Numbered from the stretch's first letter, positions 52,329 to 61,209 are shown. The stretch is 64,000 nt of DNA from Lacinutrix sp. WUR7 (GCF_016864015.1 NZ_CP045067.1:2106001-2170000), one strand, 5' to 3'. Numbers and translations: made by a program. Notes: a model not told the origin generated them from the sequence alone.

Positions 52329-52673
52329 TTAGCTTTCTTCTTCTCCTACAGGCTCAGAAGCTGTTTTTATACTATTCCACTCTGGTTTGCTAGAATTTAA
52401 ATAGGCATAAATAGGTTTTTCATTTCTTACCATGTCTAAATAAATAGGCATGTCTTTAAAAGGTAAAAAGATTGCGCCAACTTTATTTACAGGAACATAG
52501 GTTGGTTGTGGCACTTGACTTGTTTCATGCAAGAAATACATAATAAATCTGTGGTCACTACCATAACAAGTTATGTATCCTTGAATTTTTATACTAATAT
52601 TTCCCCAAGTTGCGGCAGTTTGATAGCCTAAAGCTGCTCTGTATTAGTTTACTGTAAATTGTTTTGTTGCCAT
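52329..52673 (-). pseudogene. small protein gene interrupted by an in-frame TAA
   Basis: From ATG 52673 the frame reads TKQFTVN, then TAA at codon 10 (52646-52644), then continues without a break as YRAALGYQTAATWGNISIKI, through to SEPVGEEES and the stop at 52329. Only the single codon separates the two parts, so this is one gene of about 114 codons with a nonsense codon or 3-base insertion. Both flanks look functional: a promoter motif 33 bases upstream and a terminator downstream. No signal peptide. Family unknown. Confidence 0.65.
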
Positions 52674-52705
52674 AATATTTATGATTTTATGATTAATAGT
52701 ATGGT

Positions 52706-52734
52706 TTAATATAAACGGTATCTTAAGGTTAACA
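52706..52734 (-). promoter_or_regulatory. sigma-factor promoter motif for the interrupted small gene
   Basis: TGTTAACC (52734-52727), 16 bases, ATTAA (52710-52706). Confidence 0.75.
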
Positions 52735-52817
52735 TATTTAAATAAAAAACAGTAAAAAGATATATGTGGTAGAAGATTAATAGGTTATGCCTAAAAAAAG
52801 TTAAATTAGCAGTAGCG

Positions 52818-52846
52818 TGTTAACCTTTTATACTTAGTTACATTAA
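52818..52846 (+). promoter_or_regulatory. sigma-factor promoter motif at the sigma gene (autoregulation?)
   Basis: TGTTAACC (52818-52825), 16 bases, ATTAA (52842-52846). It abuts the ATG at 52847, so it is either autoregulatory with a different start, or the start is wrong. Confidence 0.65.
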
Positions 52847-53416
52847 ATGCATAGAGTTCAAAATAATATTACTATTGAAGATTTAAAGGAAGGCTCAGAT
52901 TTGTTGTTTAAAAATATATACGAAGACAACAGAGACAAGTTTTTAAATTTTGCTAAAAAGTATAACTTATCTCAAGAGGATAATATAGATGTCTATCAAG
53001 ATGCATACATTATATTTTATAATAATGTCATGCAAGGCAAGGTACAAGAGTTTACTAGTAGCATTTCTACGTATTTATTTAGCATTGGTAAGTATTTAAT
53101 TTTTGATAAAATGAAGAAAAACAATAAGACCATAAATCCAGATTTTGATTTGTCTATTGTTAGAGAAAAGGAAGAACTTGTAGATTCAGAATTAGAAATG
53201 GAACAACAAGAACTAACCACAGAACAAATTTTATTAAAAAAGTATTTTGTTACTCTTGGAAAGAAATGTCAAGAACTTTTAACCTTATTTTATTATAGAG
53301 GTTTTACCATTAAAGACATTATAGAAGCTGGAAATTACACAAGTGAAAACGTAGTGAAAAGCGCAAAATCCAGATGCATGAAAACCCTAAAAGAAAGAAT
53401 TAATACAAAAGAATAA
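52847..53416 (+). CDS. ECF-type RNA polymerase sigma factor
   Basis: 189 residues. Region 2 is seen in LNFAKKYNLSQEDNIDVYQDAYIIFYNNV, which matches the -10 recognition helix of ECF sigma factors; region 4 is LLTLFYYRGFTIKDIIEAGNYTSENVVKSAKSRCMKTL, a helix-turn-helix that would read the -35 element. There is no region 1. The next gene starts six bases after its stop and encodes a membrane protein with an anti-sigma layout, as usual. Nine copies of TGTTAACC-N16-ATTAA around it are the likely target, and one sits at its own start. Confidence 0.88.
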   Translation: MHRVQNNITIEDLKEGSDLLFKNIYEDNRDKFLNFAKKYNLSQEDNIDVYQDAYIIFYNNVMQGKVQEFTSSISTYLFSIGKYLIFDKMKKNNKTINPDFDLSIVREKEELVDSELEMEQQELTTEQILLKKYFVTLGKKCQELLTLFYYRGFTIKDIIEAGNYTSENVVKSAKSRCMKTLKERINTKE

Positions 53417-53421
53417 TAGCA

Positions 53422-54186
53422 ATGGATAATCAAGACCTACTATATCATTATTTTTCTAACAGCTTAACTGCTGCTCAGGAAAAGGTGTTTGAAGATTTAT
53501 TAGAAAATGATGCCGAATTTAAAGCACAGTTTTTATTTGAACAAAACTTAAAAGCAGTAATTAAAAGTAATGAAATAGATACTTTAAAAGCAAAACTTCA
53601 AGGTTTTGAAAAAGACTTGTCTGCAAAAAAAACGACCAGGATAGAACATTTTAATACCGAAACTACAAAACCCAATCCTACTATTTTTAATTATAAATAC
53701 TTTGCCATTGCAGCATCTATTGCATTGTTAATGGGATGGTTTGGTTATCATTCGTTTTTTGGTACCGACTATTCTAGTATGTATGATGCTAATTTTAGTG
53801 CTTACCCAAATACCGTGTATACCATTACTCGAGGGGATACCGAAAATTCTCTAGAGCGTGAAGCTTTTGTAGCATACGAAAGTAAAGACTATAAAACTGC
53901 CATAGAAAAATTTGATGCCATTCCTGCTGAAGCAACAAAAGAGTACTTCCGTTTTTATAAAGCGCAAGCATATTTAAATGTAGAAGACACTAAAAATGCA
54001 AAAGACTTATTTACAAAAGTAGTTACCGAAAATAAAAACTTTGTTGCAGAATCTACATGGTACTTGGCATTGATCTCTTTAAAAGAAGAAAATAAAACAG
54101 AAGCTAAAAAGTATCTGGAAAATCTAGTTGCTAATTTTGATTATAATAAAGAGAAGGCACAAACGCTATTAAAAGAACTTCAATAG
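53422..54186 (+). CDS. putative membrane anti-sigma factor with periplasmic TPR domain
   Basis: 254 residues. The N-terminal helical part (1-90; LYHYFSNSLTAAQEKVFEDLLENDAEFKAQFLFEQNLKA) is the shape of the anti-sigma domain that binds ECF sigma factors, without the zinc-binding cysteines of ZAS domains. One membrane helix (about 92-110, FAIAASIALLMGWFGYHSF) is followed by a periplasmic TPR-like domain (AYESKDYKTAIEKFDAIPAEATKEYFRFYKAQAYLNVEDTKNAKDLFTK). The order sigma, anti-sigma in one operon is typical. It should hold the sigma factor at the membrane until a periplasmic signal frees it. Confidence 0.82.
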   Translation: MDNQDLLYHYFSNSLTAAQEKVFEDLLENDAEFKAQFLFEQNLKAVIKSNEIDTLKAKLQGFEKDLSAKKTTRIEHFNTETTKPNPTIFNYKYFAIAASIALLMGWFGYHSFFGTDYSSMYDANFSAYPNTVYTITRGDTENSLEREAFVAYESKDYKTAIEKFDAIPAEATKEYFRFYKAQAYLNVEDTKNAKDLFTKVVTENKNFVAESTWYLALISLKEENKTEAKKYLENLVANFDYNKEKAQTLLKELQ

Positions 54187-54190
54187 TTAT

Positions 54191-54236
54191 GTCACTTCGA
54201 GGGTTTTCAATTTTTTATTGGAATAGTATCGAGAAG
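54191..54236 (+). repeat. R2 repeat after the anti-sigma gene
   Basis: CACTTCGAGGGTTTTCAAT, loop, ATTGGAATAGTATCGAGAAG: R2 ends with a diverged stem. An R3 repeat (54277-54303) follows. They lie between convergent genes and could serve as a weak terminator. Confidence 0.55.
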
Positions 54237-54310
54237 TTGTGCTAATAAATAGTTTCAATATGGTTTGTTCGCTCTTTGTCATTCCTTACGAGATGCCGAA
54301 TCCACATTTT

Positions 54311-57073
54311 TTATATTCTTGATTTTCTACGTTTCCTAAGTATTCCTCCAATTAAAATAAAAACAACGGTACCCAATAGATACCAGATTAAATTACTACT
54401 AGAAGCTAAAGCAGCAGTATTTCCAGAAATTACAAATCCAGACCAATAATAAGGATGAACCAAATCATTCTGTTTGTTGGTATTTAAAAAAGCGACTTGT
54501 GCTTTTTGTAAGGCAATGTCTTTGGTTTCCTTTTTAGATAAGTTTTTGTAAAAAGCATCCATAATATGTAAAGCGGAAGCATCGTTAATTTTCCACAATG
54601 TACTAGAGATACTGGAAGCACCACTAAAGTAAAATCCGCGAGCTAGACTCATAAAACCTTCACCGCGTTTCAGATTTCCAATACCGCTTTCGCAAGCACT
54701 TAAAGTCACTAAATTGGTGTTCATATTTAAATTGTACAAATCACTTACATATAATAAATTGGTGTTTGTTGCATTTGGTTGAAAGGCTAAATAGGAGTAT
54801 TCCGGAGTTTCATCATCTAAAATAGCGTGTGTTGCAAAATGAAGAATGCCGTATTTGCTGCTTTCGGTATTAAAATTCTCAAGGGTTGCTTGGTTGCTTG
54901 TTAATGTTTTTCCTTTAAAATAATGTAAAACTGCGGTAGCTTCTTCTGTGTTATTTGGTAATGCTAAAAGTGTGGAAGACGAAGCATTAAAACTAGGAGC
55001 AAAGGCTAGTGCTTCGTTATTAATTCCTTCTTTTTCGGTAAGCTGTTTTAATAAAGTTGCAGAGTTCGCATAGCTAATCGCATAGTCTTCTACTAAATAT
55101 TTGGTCTTCGTTTCATTTGTATTTAAGCTAGAAAACGGAATGTAATTCAGTAATCCATCTGCAACAATAATTAGATTTTCTGCGTTTCGGTTTGCCAAAC
55201 TTGGAGCCACTAATTTTTCATATAACCTATATGTTTTGCTATTTAAGGTTTCTAAATCCGATTTCGGATTGTTAAGCATTTCGTAGATGGTATTAATCTC
55301 GTTTTCTAAATTTGCATCCAGTTTATAATACTGCATGTCTTTCGTGTTTTTAGTAATTGCGATGGTATAAATAGCGTTGTTACCATAAAAATAAGAAAGC
55401 AATAGATCTTCTGGTTTTAACAGTGCTTGTACTTGAGAAACAGAAATTACTTGTGCGTTGTATTTTAAATCGTAATAACTTTTGTAGTTGGTTTCAATGG
55501 TAGTTATAAGGTTTCGGTATTCCTTTTTTAATTCAAATAATACATCTTCTATTTTTTTGTTTTCCGAATGATTTAATTGTTTTTCTATATGATTGATTTG
55601 CAATTTTAATACTTGTTCTTGCTCAATAATTTCCTTCGGAATATTAGCAAACGCCGTAGCTTTTGTACTTAAAAGCGCTTCTAGTAAAAGTGCGGATTTG
55701 CTTTTTTCGGAATAAAAGAAAGCATTGTCTATAAGCGAATCTTGTTTTGTATTTTGATATACATTGTAGGTCGCTTGCAAACCAGACTCGAAAACAGGAA
55801 AGGCTTCTTCCATTAAAAAGAGTTTATCGGTATTATTTTTAAAACTAGGTTTTAATAAATCTAAGGTTTGTATCGCTTCCTGAACCGTTTCTAAACTTTC
55901 GGAAGGATTCGCTAGTTCATTTAAAATTTCTGCTTTGTTTTTTAAAATTTTTAAAACTGCAGTCTGATTAATAGTAGAAGGATTCGCGTTTGTAGTGAAT
56001 TGCTCTAAAGCCAAATTGTAATTTTCTAAAGCTTTTTCGGGACTGTTAAATTTGGTGTGTAACAAACCTATTTTATTATATGCTTCTGCAACATCATTAT
56101 GTGCTTGGTCTTGCCATTTTTGCTTTACAAGTAGTAACGCTATTCGGAGTTCCTTTTCAGCTTCCAGATAATTGTTTTCAGCATCTAATATTTTTGCTTT
56201 TGCTTCGTGAAATACAGACCATCTTGGATGATTCTCTGCTAGATTCTCTTTCATTATTTTTAGATAGTATGAAGCGCTATCTATTTGTGAAGTACTCAAA
56301 TAATTTTCTAGTAAATGGTTTGCTTCTGTAATGATACTACTAGCGTTTCCGTTGTTAAGCAAGTTGTGCTCTAAAGATTTTTTGAAGTATGCATTAGATA
56401 AAGTATACTGTTCTTGACTTTTTAAAACTTCGGCTAGTAGGCTGTAGTTTCTGTTTATTTTATAAAGATCGTCTGCTTTTTTTGTTTCTAAAATATGAAT
56501 ATTCTTGGTGTAGTATTCTTTTGCTAAATCATATTTGCCATCATTAAAATAGGTCTTTGCTATAAAACTATAGGCACTCGTTAATAGATCAATATTATAT
56601 ACATTCCATTCTTCTTCATTTAATGCTTCAGTAGAAGTAATTATAGAAAGGAATGCTTCCCTTGATTTTTCATAATCGTTCAATAAATAATAATAGGTTC
56701 CTTTATCTAAATGGATGGTGTTTATATAATAAGACGGACTGTCAAATTTGTTTATTTCGTTTTTATTAAACCGAATAATAGAATCTAGTGTATCTAGATT
56801 ACTTTTCATTTTTCTTAAATTATAAAAATGACCTGCAGATTTATTGGAAGAGCTAATACTTCCAATTAGAAATTCTATATCCTTATGTTCTTTTGCTAGT
56901 TTATTAACTTGATCGTAGTAATAATAGGTAGAGTCTTCATTTGTGTAGATAAATTGATTTGCTTTAAGAAATAAAGAATAAACCTTATCCATATAAATAG
57001 AATCATTTTTATTTTGGCTGATAGCATTATTTATTGCTAGAAATGAAAATAAAAGGAGTATTTGTTTTTTCAT
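54311..57073 (-). CDS. TPR-CHAT protein anchored in the inner membrane
   Basis: 920 residues. Signal peptide (KKQILLLFSFLAINNAISQ), long TPR domain (about 25-470), a coiled linker, then a CHAT protease domain with His749 (ILHFATHAIL) and Cys794 (TLSACESGIG), the clan CD dyad. A C-terminal membrane helix (895-912, LIWYLLGTVVFILIGGIL) plus RKRRK anchors it, with the CHAT domain in the periplasm. CHAT proteases are regulatory cysteine peptidases that often pair with TPR sensors. It faces the sigma/anti-sigma pair and forms an operon with the lipoprotein upstream, so it could cleave the periplasmic part of the anti-sigma factor; that is inference. Confidence 0.82.
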   Translation of the reverse strand: MKKQILLLFSFLAINNAISQNKNDSIYMDKVYSLFLKANQFIYTNEDSTYYYYDQVNKLAKEHKDIEFLIGSISSSNKSAGHFYNLRKMKSNLDTLDSIIRFNKNEINKFDSPSYYINTIHLDKGTYYYLLNDYEKSREAFLSIITSTEALNEEEWNVYNIDLLTSAYSFIAKTYFNDGKYDLAKEYYTKNIHILETKKADDLYKINRNYSLLAEVLKSQEQYTLSNAYFKKSLEHNLLNNGNASSIITEANHLLENYLSTSQIDSASYYLKIMKENLAENHPRWSVFHEAKAKILDAENNYLEAEKELRIALLLVKQKWQDQAHNDVAEAYNKIGLLHTKFNSPEKALENYNLALEQFTTNANPSTINQTAVLKILKNKAEILNELANPSESLETVQEAIQTLDLLKPSFKNNTDKLFLMEEAFPVFESGLQATYNVYQNTKQDSLIDNAFFYSEKSKSALLLEALLSTKATAFANIPKEIIEQEQVLKLQINHIEKQLNHSENKKIEDVLFELKKEYRNLITTIETNYKSYYDLKYNAQVISVSQVQALLKPEDLLLSYFYGNNAIYTIAITKNTKDMQYYKLDANLENEINTIYEMLNNPKSDLETLNSKTYRLYEKLVAPSLANRNAENLIIVADGLLNYIPFSSLNTNETKTKYLVEDYAISYANSATLLKQLTEKEGINNEALAFAPSFNASSSTLLALPNNTEEATAVLHYFKGKTLTSNQATLENFNTESSKYGILHFATHAILDDETPEYSYLAFQPNATNTNLLYVSDLYNLNMNTNLVTLSACESGIGNLKRGEGFMSLARGFYFSGASSISSTLWKINDASALHIMDAFYKNLSKKETKDIALQKAQVAFLNTNKQNDLVHPYYWSGFVISGNTAALASSSNLIWYLLGTVVFILIGGILRKRRKSRI

Positions 57074-57133
57074 AAAAAAGTCTTCAAAATGAATTGAAGA
57101 CTAATTTACAAATATTTAAAACAATATGATTTT

Positions 57134-57775
57134 TTATAGGTTCACCAAGTTAGCCAATATAGAATAACTTCCATTTGCTGTTACCACAGTTATCATTACT
57201 TCTCCCGTAAAGCCATCTTCAGAGAAACCGAAGGATTGATACTTACCTAAACCATTGGTGTTTTCTATAGTATGGATTTGCGAATTAGCATTTGTATTTA
57301 CCAACGTATTTTGGTTTGCAACAGAAGTAATATTTAAACTCAATATATTTGTTCCTGGTTGAAAAATAATATTTCTAAAAGTGTTGAATTCTGTTAAACA
57401 AAGACATGGCGATGGAGCCGGTGGTACAGGAGGAATTCTTGGTGGAATTAAAAAGGCATTTTCCGGACTTATAATAGATTGAGATTCTTCGTTGTTATTC
57501 GCAATTGCAATGTTAGCTTGAGTAATACTCGCTTGCGCATCATTGTAACCAGGATCGCTATCCGGAATTTGTTGCCATATAGCAATGTCTGCACTTAACC
57601 TAGTGTTTTCGGTTTCTAAATAGTATTTACGCAAATCGCCTTCGTAAATGTAATTGGTAGCTGTAAATTCTACTTGTTCTGGATCATCTTGCGGAAATCT
57701 GTCATCTTCGTCACAACTATTGTTTGTGAACATAATAACGGACAAGAGCACTAGTACTACATAACGTGTTTTCAT
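57134..57775 (-). CDS. lipoprotein upstream of the TPR-CHAT gene
   Basis: 213 residues. Lipoprotein signal ending TNNSCDEDDRF (Cys21), followed by acidic residues. A proline-rich linker (PRIPPVPPAPSPC) is in the middle and a beta-rich C-terminal half ends GFTGEVMITVVTANGSYSILANLVNL. No known domain. The TPR-CHAT gene starts 60 bases after its stop, so they are probably one operon driven by the promoter motif at 57810-57838. Confidence 0.7.
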   Translation of the reverse strand: MKTRYVVLVLLSVIMFTNNSCDEDDRFPQDDPEQVEFTATNYIYEGDLRKYYLETENTRLSADIAIWQQIPDSDPGYNDAQASITQANIAIANNNEESQSIISPENAFLIPPRIPPVPPAPSPCLCLTEFNTFRNIIFQPGTNILSLNITSVANQNTLVNTNANSQIHTIENTNGLGKYQSFGFSEDGFTGEVMITVVTANGSYSILANLVNL

Positions 57776-57809
57776 ATTTTTAATGTTTTTTGGGTTACAC
57801 TGTAGCTAG

Positions 57810-57838
57810 TTAATAGTAAGGAGATACTAAAGTTAACA
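57810..57838 (-). promoter_or_regulatory. sigma-factor promoter motif for the lipoprotein/TPR-CHAT operon
   Basis: TGTTAACT (57838-57831; last base differs), 16 bases, ATTAA (57814-57810), 35 bases before the start. Confidence 0.65.
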
Positions 57839-57893
57839 ATTTTTCAAAAAAAACATATAAAAATGCAGGTTATTTTATTTAACTATTTGGTTG

Positions 57894-60329
57894 TTAGTTT
57901 ATTTGGTAAATAATAAGTGTGTTGTTCTCTCCTTTAGTTACAAACTCTAAGTTGTTGTCTTTGTCTAAATTGTCTAATGCAATTGCAGAGTTTCCATACA
58001 CAGGGAAATTGTTTTGTAAAACACCATTACTATCATATAAATACACCTTCTGCGTTTGCAAGTCTGTAGTAGAAACGTAAATTTTATCGTTAATATAAAA
58101 GAGCTTTGGTGTATCATAATTACCAAAATCTAAATCTAACGTTTTATTTTTTATAGTTAACTTGTTTTCGGTTTGTGCAACAAGTGTTTTTGTTGTAGTG
58201 GCCAAATGATGTTTTGTACTAAGATTTAGGTTTTCTGTACTACTCGTTCCGTTGGTGCTAAAACTAACCAATTTACCATCTTTGGTTGTGGTTGTAAATT
58301 TGTTATAATATAGGTATACGGCTTGATCAGAAAAGACGTATTTACCTTTTGGTGTAACTCTTGTTTTACCAACTCGATCTACAATATATAGTTTGTTGTC
58401 TGTTTTAAACGTTAAGTAATCTTTGCGGCCAATTCTAAAATGTTGCGGTTGGTGATTAATGGTACTTTCTGCAGCTTTAAATTTAAATCCTTTTACCGGT
58501 TTTCCTTTTGCATCATACATTAAAACGTTTTTACCTTGCGTTACTAGTAGTCGATATTTTTTGTTATTGTCATAATCAAAAACCGAAAGCGGCTGCGTAA
58601 TAGCATCGTTATACTTTAATGGAAAAGGAGCAACGTCTTTTCCGGTTCTATCTAAAACATAAACGCGGTTAGGAGTAGCAAATGCTAATTGGAGTCTGCC
58701 GTTTTTGTACATGTCTATTTGTTGTACTTCTCCTAAAACAGGACCTTGAAGTTGTTTTTTCCAAAGTACTTTTCCTCTATTAGAAATAAGATAGATATGG
58801 TTGTTAATGTCTTGAACTATAATTTCCTTTTGCTTGGTGATGTGATTGGTTACTAATTGCGGATTGTTAATCAAGTCTGCATCTAACTTAATATTGTATA
58901 ATTCGGTTACCGAGTTCTCTCTTGCTCGTGTCTTGTTCTTTTTTATGATTGCATTTACATGTGCGAAATTGGTATCGTACACAAATTGTATAGCCGAAGT
59001 TTTATAATCGTCTAGTTTCAGATTTAGGGTTTCCTTAAAATTTGTATTTATAATGTGCTTTAAACCTGTAGGATTTGCAATCAATAATAAAGACGAAGCA
59101 TTGGTAAGATGCACTTTGGTACTTTGGTAGTATTCCTTTTCGCTATACGTGGTCTTGTTTTGGTAATTCGCAATAATGTTTTCTAAGGCTTCTTTGGTAC
59201 TGGTGAAAACAAAAAAGTCGTCGATGTTGGCGTAATAATTCGCTTGTTTAAAAGTAATTAAAGGGGAGAATGTATTGCGAAATAATCCTGCTTCACTAAA
59301 ATTGTAAATTTCTATTTGTCTGTAGGTTTCTACTAAATTTTGGTCGTTTAGTAATGCATCCTTAGTAGCAATTACATCTAAAGAGTTTAATAAAATACTT
59401 TGGTTTTTTCCTTCGTAAATAATACCAACTTCTACAATATTATCAAAAAGCGTAGTTTCTGTTGTTAAAGAATCTGTACTTCGGAATTGTTTTAGGTTTT
59501 CATTTAAAATAGAAAAATCGTTAAATGTAAAACTCATAAACCCATCGGCATTACTTGGTGCAATCGATGCAATGTTATTTTCTTTAGCTATCGTATTTTT
59601 AAAAATGTTAATTAGGCTTTTTGTAGAGTCTGTTGCTTTGGTAATTCCGTTTAATATAATAGCATCTTGGCTAATATCAGCATCCACAAGTGTGTAGTTT
59701 GTAAAGGATGTAAAAGAAATAGAATCATTAGTAAATACAGATTGTATTCGTTGCTTATTTTTATTATTAATAAGAATAGAAAACGGTTTTTTAGTATCAC
59801 TAGTTTTTAATATAGCTTTTAAATCTTCGTCTTTATTCGTGGTAATAAGCGAGGTCTCTAAAATTTCTTTGCTAGAGGAAGCAATAAAAATACTGTCTTT
59901 ATAGGTGTTGTAGGTAATGCTTTTGTCTATTTGTGTTTTGTTAATAGATATACTTTGATATAAATAGGCTTCCACACTAATGTTTTGCAAAGAATCTACA
60001 GCAAACAAATCTGGTGTTTGTTTGGTAATAACGGTATATTGCAGACTGTCTTTTTCGTCATAATTAAAACAAACTAAAAGCGGATTTGTAGTATTTAAGT
60101 ATTTAAGATTCTCTAGTTTTTGACTTAATGAAGTATACGTTTTGCTATTTGATAGACTGCGGAGTAAATCATTATTCTCTAAATTGCTTTTTAAGCTTTC
60201 TAAATTGTTGACCTTAATAATTACCGAAGCATCTTCTGGAATATAATCTATAGTATTAATATGTGTATTCGTATTATTACAACTAATAAGTATTAGACTA
60301 ATAAGAAAAAGGTTCCAGGTTTTTTTCAT
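57894..60329 (-). CDS. lipoprotein with C-terminal beta-propeller-like domain
   Basis: 811 residues. Lipoprotein signal ending LISCNNT. The N-terminal half (about 25-450) is of unknown fold with long helical and strand segments. The C-terminal half has repeated blades reading IYLISNRGKVLWKKQLQGPV, VYVLDRTGKDVAPFPLKY and VLMYDAKGKPVKGFKF, as in PQQ-type beta propellers. No metal or catalytic site stands out. It precedes rnhB and may be a surface scaffold. It has no copy of the sigma-cluster motif, so I place it outside that regulon. Confidence 0.7.
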   Translation of the reverse strand: MKKTWNLFLISLILISCNNTNTHINTIDYIPEDASVIIKVNNLESLKSNLENNDLLRSLSNSKTYTSLSQKLENLKYLNTTNPLLVCFNYDEKDSLQYTVITKQTPDLFAVDSLQNISVEAYLYQSISINKTQIDKSITYNTYKDSIFIASSSKEILETSLITTNKDEDLKAILKTSDTKKPFSILINNKNKQRIQSVFTNDSISFTSFTNYTLVDADISQDAIILNGITKATDSTKSLINIFKNTIAKENNIASIAPSNADGFMSFTFNDFSILNENLKQFRSTDSLTTETTLFDNIVEVGIIYEGKNQSILLNSLDVIATKDALLNDQNLVETYRQIEIYNFSEAGLFRNTFSPLITFKQANYYANIDDFFVFTSTKEALENIIANYQNKTTYSEKEYYQSTKVHLTNASSLLLIANPTGLKHIINTNFKETLNLKLDDYKTSAIQFVYDTNFAHVNAIIKKNKTRARENSVTELYNIKLDADLINNPQLVTNHITKQKEIIVQDINNHIYLISNRGKVLWKKQLQGPVLGEVQQIDMYKNGRLQLAFATPNRVYVLDRTGKDVAPFPLKYNDAITQPLSVFDYDNNKKYRLLVTQGKNVLMYDAKGKPVKGFKFKAAESTINHQPQHFRIGRKDYLTFKTDNKLYIVDRVGKTRVTPKGKYVFSDQAVYLYYNKFTTTTKDGKLVSFSTNGTSSTENLNLSTKHHLATTTKTLVAQTENKLTIKNKTLDLDFGNYDTPKLFYINDKIYVSTTDLQTQKVYLYDSNGVLQNNFPVYGNSAIALDNLDKDNNLEFVTKGENNTLIIYQIN

Positions 60330-60478
60330 GTAAAAAGGGATTTATACAAATATAAGAATGCGTTTATAAAAAGTGCTTAAAGTGCCTAAAGTATTTGAAG
60401 CTGCAGCTGATTATAGTTTTTTACTCACCTTTTAATATTAAGGGAGCTTTTTTTTAACTTCAACTTCGCTTGAAATAC

Positions 60479-61078
60479 TTATACCTTTAAGCGTAATTGT
60501 TCGGGTAATAGTCGGAAAGATTTTCTGTGATACTTTGTAATTCCGTATTTTCTAATCGCTTCTCTATGTTCTTTGGTAGGATAGCCTTTGTTTTGTTTCC
60601 AATTATACATCGGGAATTCTTCATGAATTGTATTCATATAAGCATCTCTATACGTTTTTGCTAAAACCGAAGCTGCAGCAATACTTAAAAATTTCCCGTC
60701 TCCTTTTATAATGGTTTCATGCGGAATATCGGGATAAGGTTTAAACCTATTTCCATCTACAATTATGAAGTTCGGAGTTTCTTTTAAACCCGCAATAGAT
60801 TTGTGCATGGCTAAAATGGAAGCGTTTAGAATGTTTATTTCGTCTATTTCTTCTTGAAAAACATGTGCAAAACCAAAACAGATAGCCTCCGTTTCTATAA
60901 TTGGTTGTAATAAATCACGTTTTTTTTCACTTAATTGTTTCGAGTCATTAAGTATTTTGTTCTTAAAATTGTCAGGTAAAATTACAGCAGCAGCAGTAAC
61001 AGGACCAGCCAAACAGCCTCTGCCAGCTTCGTCTGTGCCACATTCTAATTTTAGTTTCGAGTAATTTAATTTCAGCAT
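60479..61078 (-). CDS. rnhB: ribonuclease HII
   Basis: 199 residues. [20 protein letters not shown] carries the first catalytic acids (D16, E17), VDGNRF and [16 protein letters not shown] the others, and the fold ends [17 protein letters not shown] with the GYPT motif that defines RNase HII. It cuts RNA-DNA hybrids and single ribonucleotides in DNA. Length is standard. Confidence 0.95.
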   Translation of the reverse strand: MLKLNYSKLKLECGTDEAGRGCLAGPVTAAAVILPDNFKNKILNDSKQLSEKKRDLLQPIIETEAICFGFAHVFQEEIDEINILNASILAMHKSIAGLKETPNFIIVDGNRFKPYPDIPHETIIKGDGKFLSIAAASVLAKTYRDAYMNTIHEEFPMYNWKQNKGYPTKEHREAIRKYGITKYHRKSFRLLPEQLRLKV

Positions 61079-61149
61079 TTAAGTAATTGTTAAGAATAAC
61101 AAGTTGTTATAAATTGTAATATTGTAATTCATACCTATTAGATATTTTC

Positions 61150-61157
61150 TATTTTTG
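61150..61157 (+). promoter_or_regulatory. possible promoter element for the porin gene (TATTTTTG)
   Basis: TAnnTTTG match about 53 bases before ATG 61210; a TTG lies 25 bases upstream, so spacing is imperfect. Confidence 0.3.
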
Positions 61158-61209
61158 GCAAAAAATAGACAAGTCGGCTTTAGGTTGTTGCAAGGTCTAA
61201 AAAATAATT

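Noticed and set aside
54191..54303. Repeat sequences between the anti-sigma and TPR-CHAT genes as a regulatory site of the regulon
   Set aside because: They are ordinary R2 and R3 repeats found in several unrelated gaps, and do not contain the TGTTAACC motif.
50872..57073. The caspase/CHAT/sigma cluster as a type III-E CRISPR (craspase) locus
   Set aside because: No repeat-spacer array, gRAMP effector or Csx30/31-like gene is present, and the CHAT protein here is predicted to be exported and membrane-anchored, unlike craspase.
40980..58170. GTTAAC hexamers inside genes (about 40989, 45123 and 58156) as further regulon sites
   Set aside because: They lie inside coding sequence and lack the TGTTAACC extension and the ATTAA at 16 bases.
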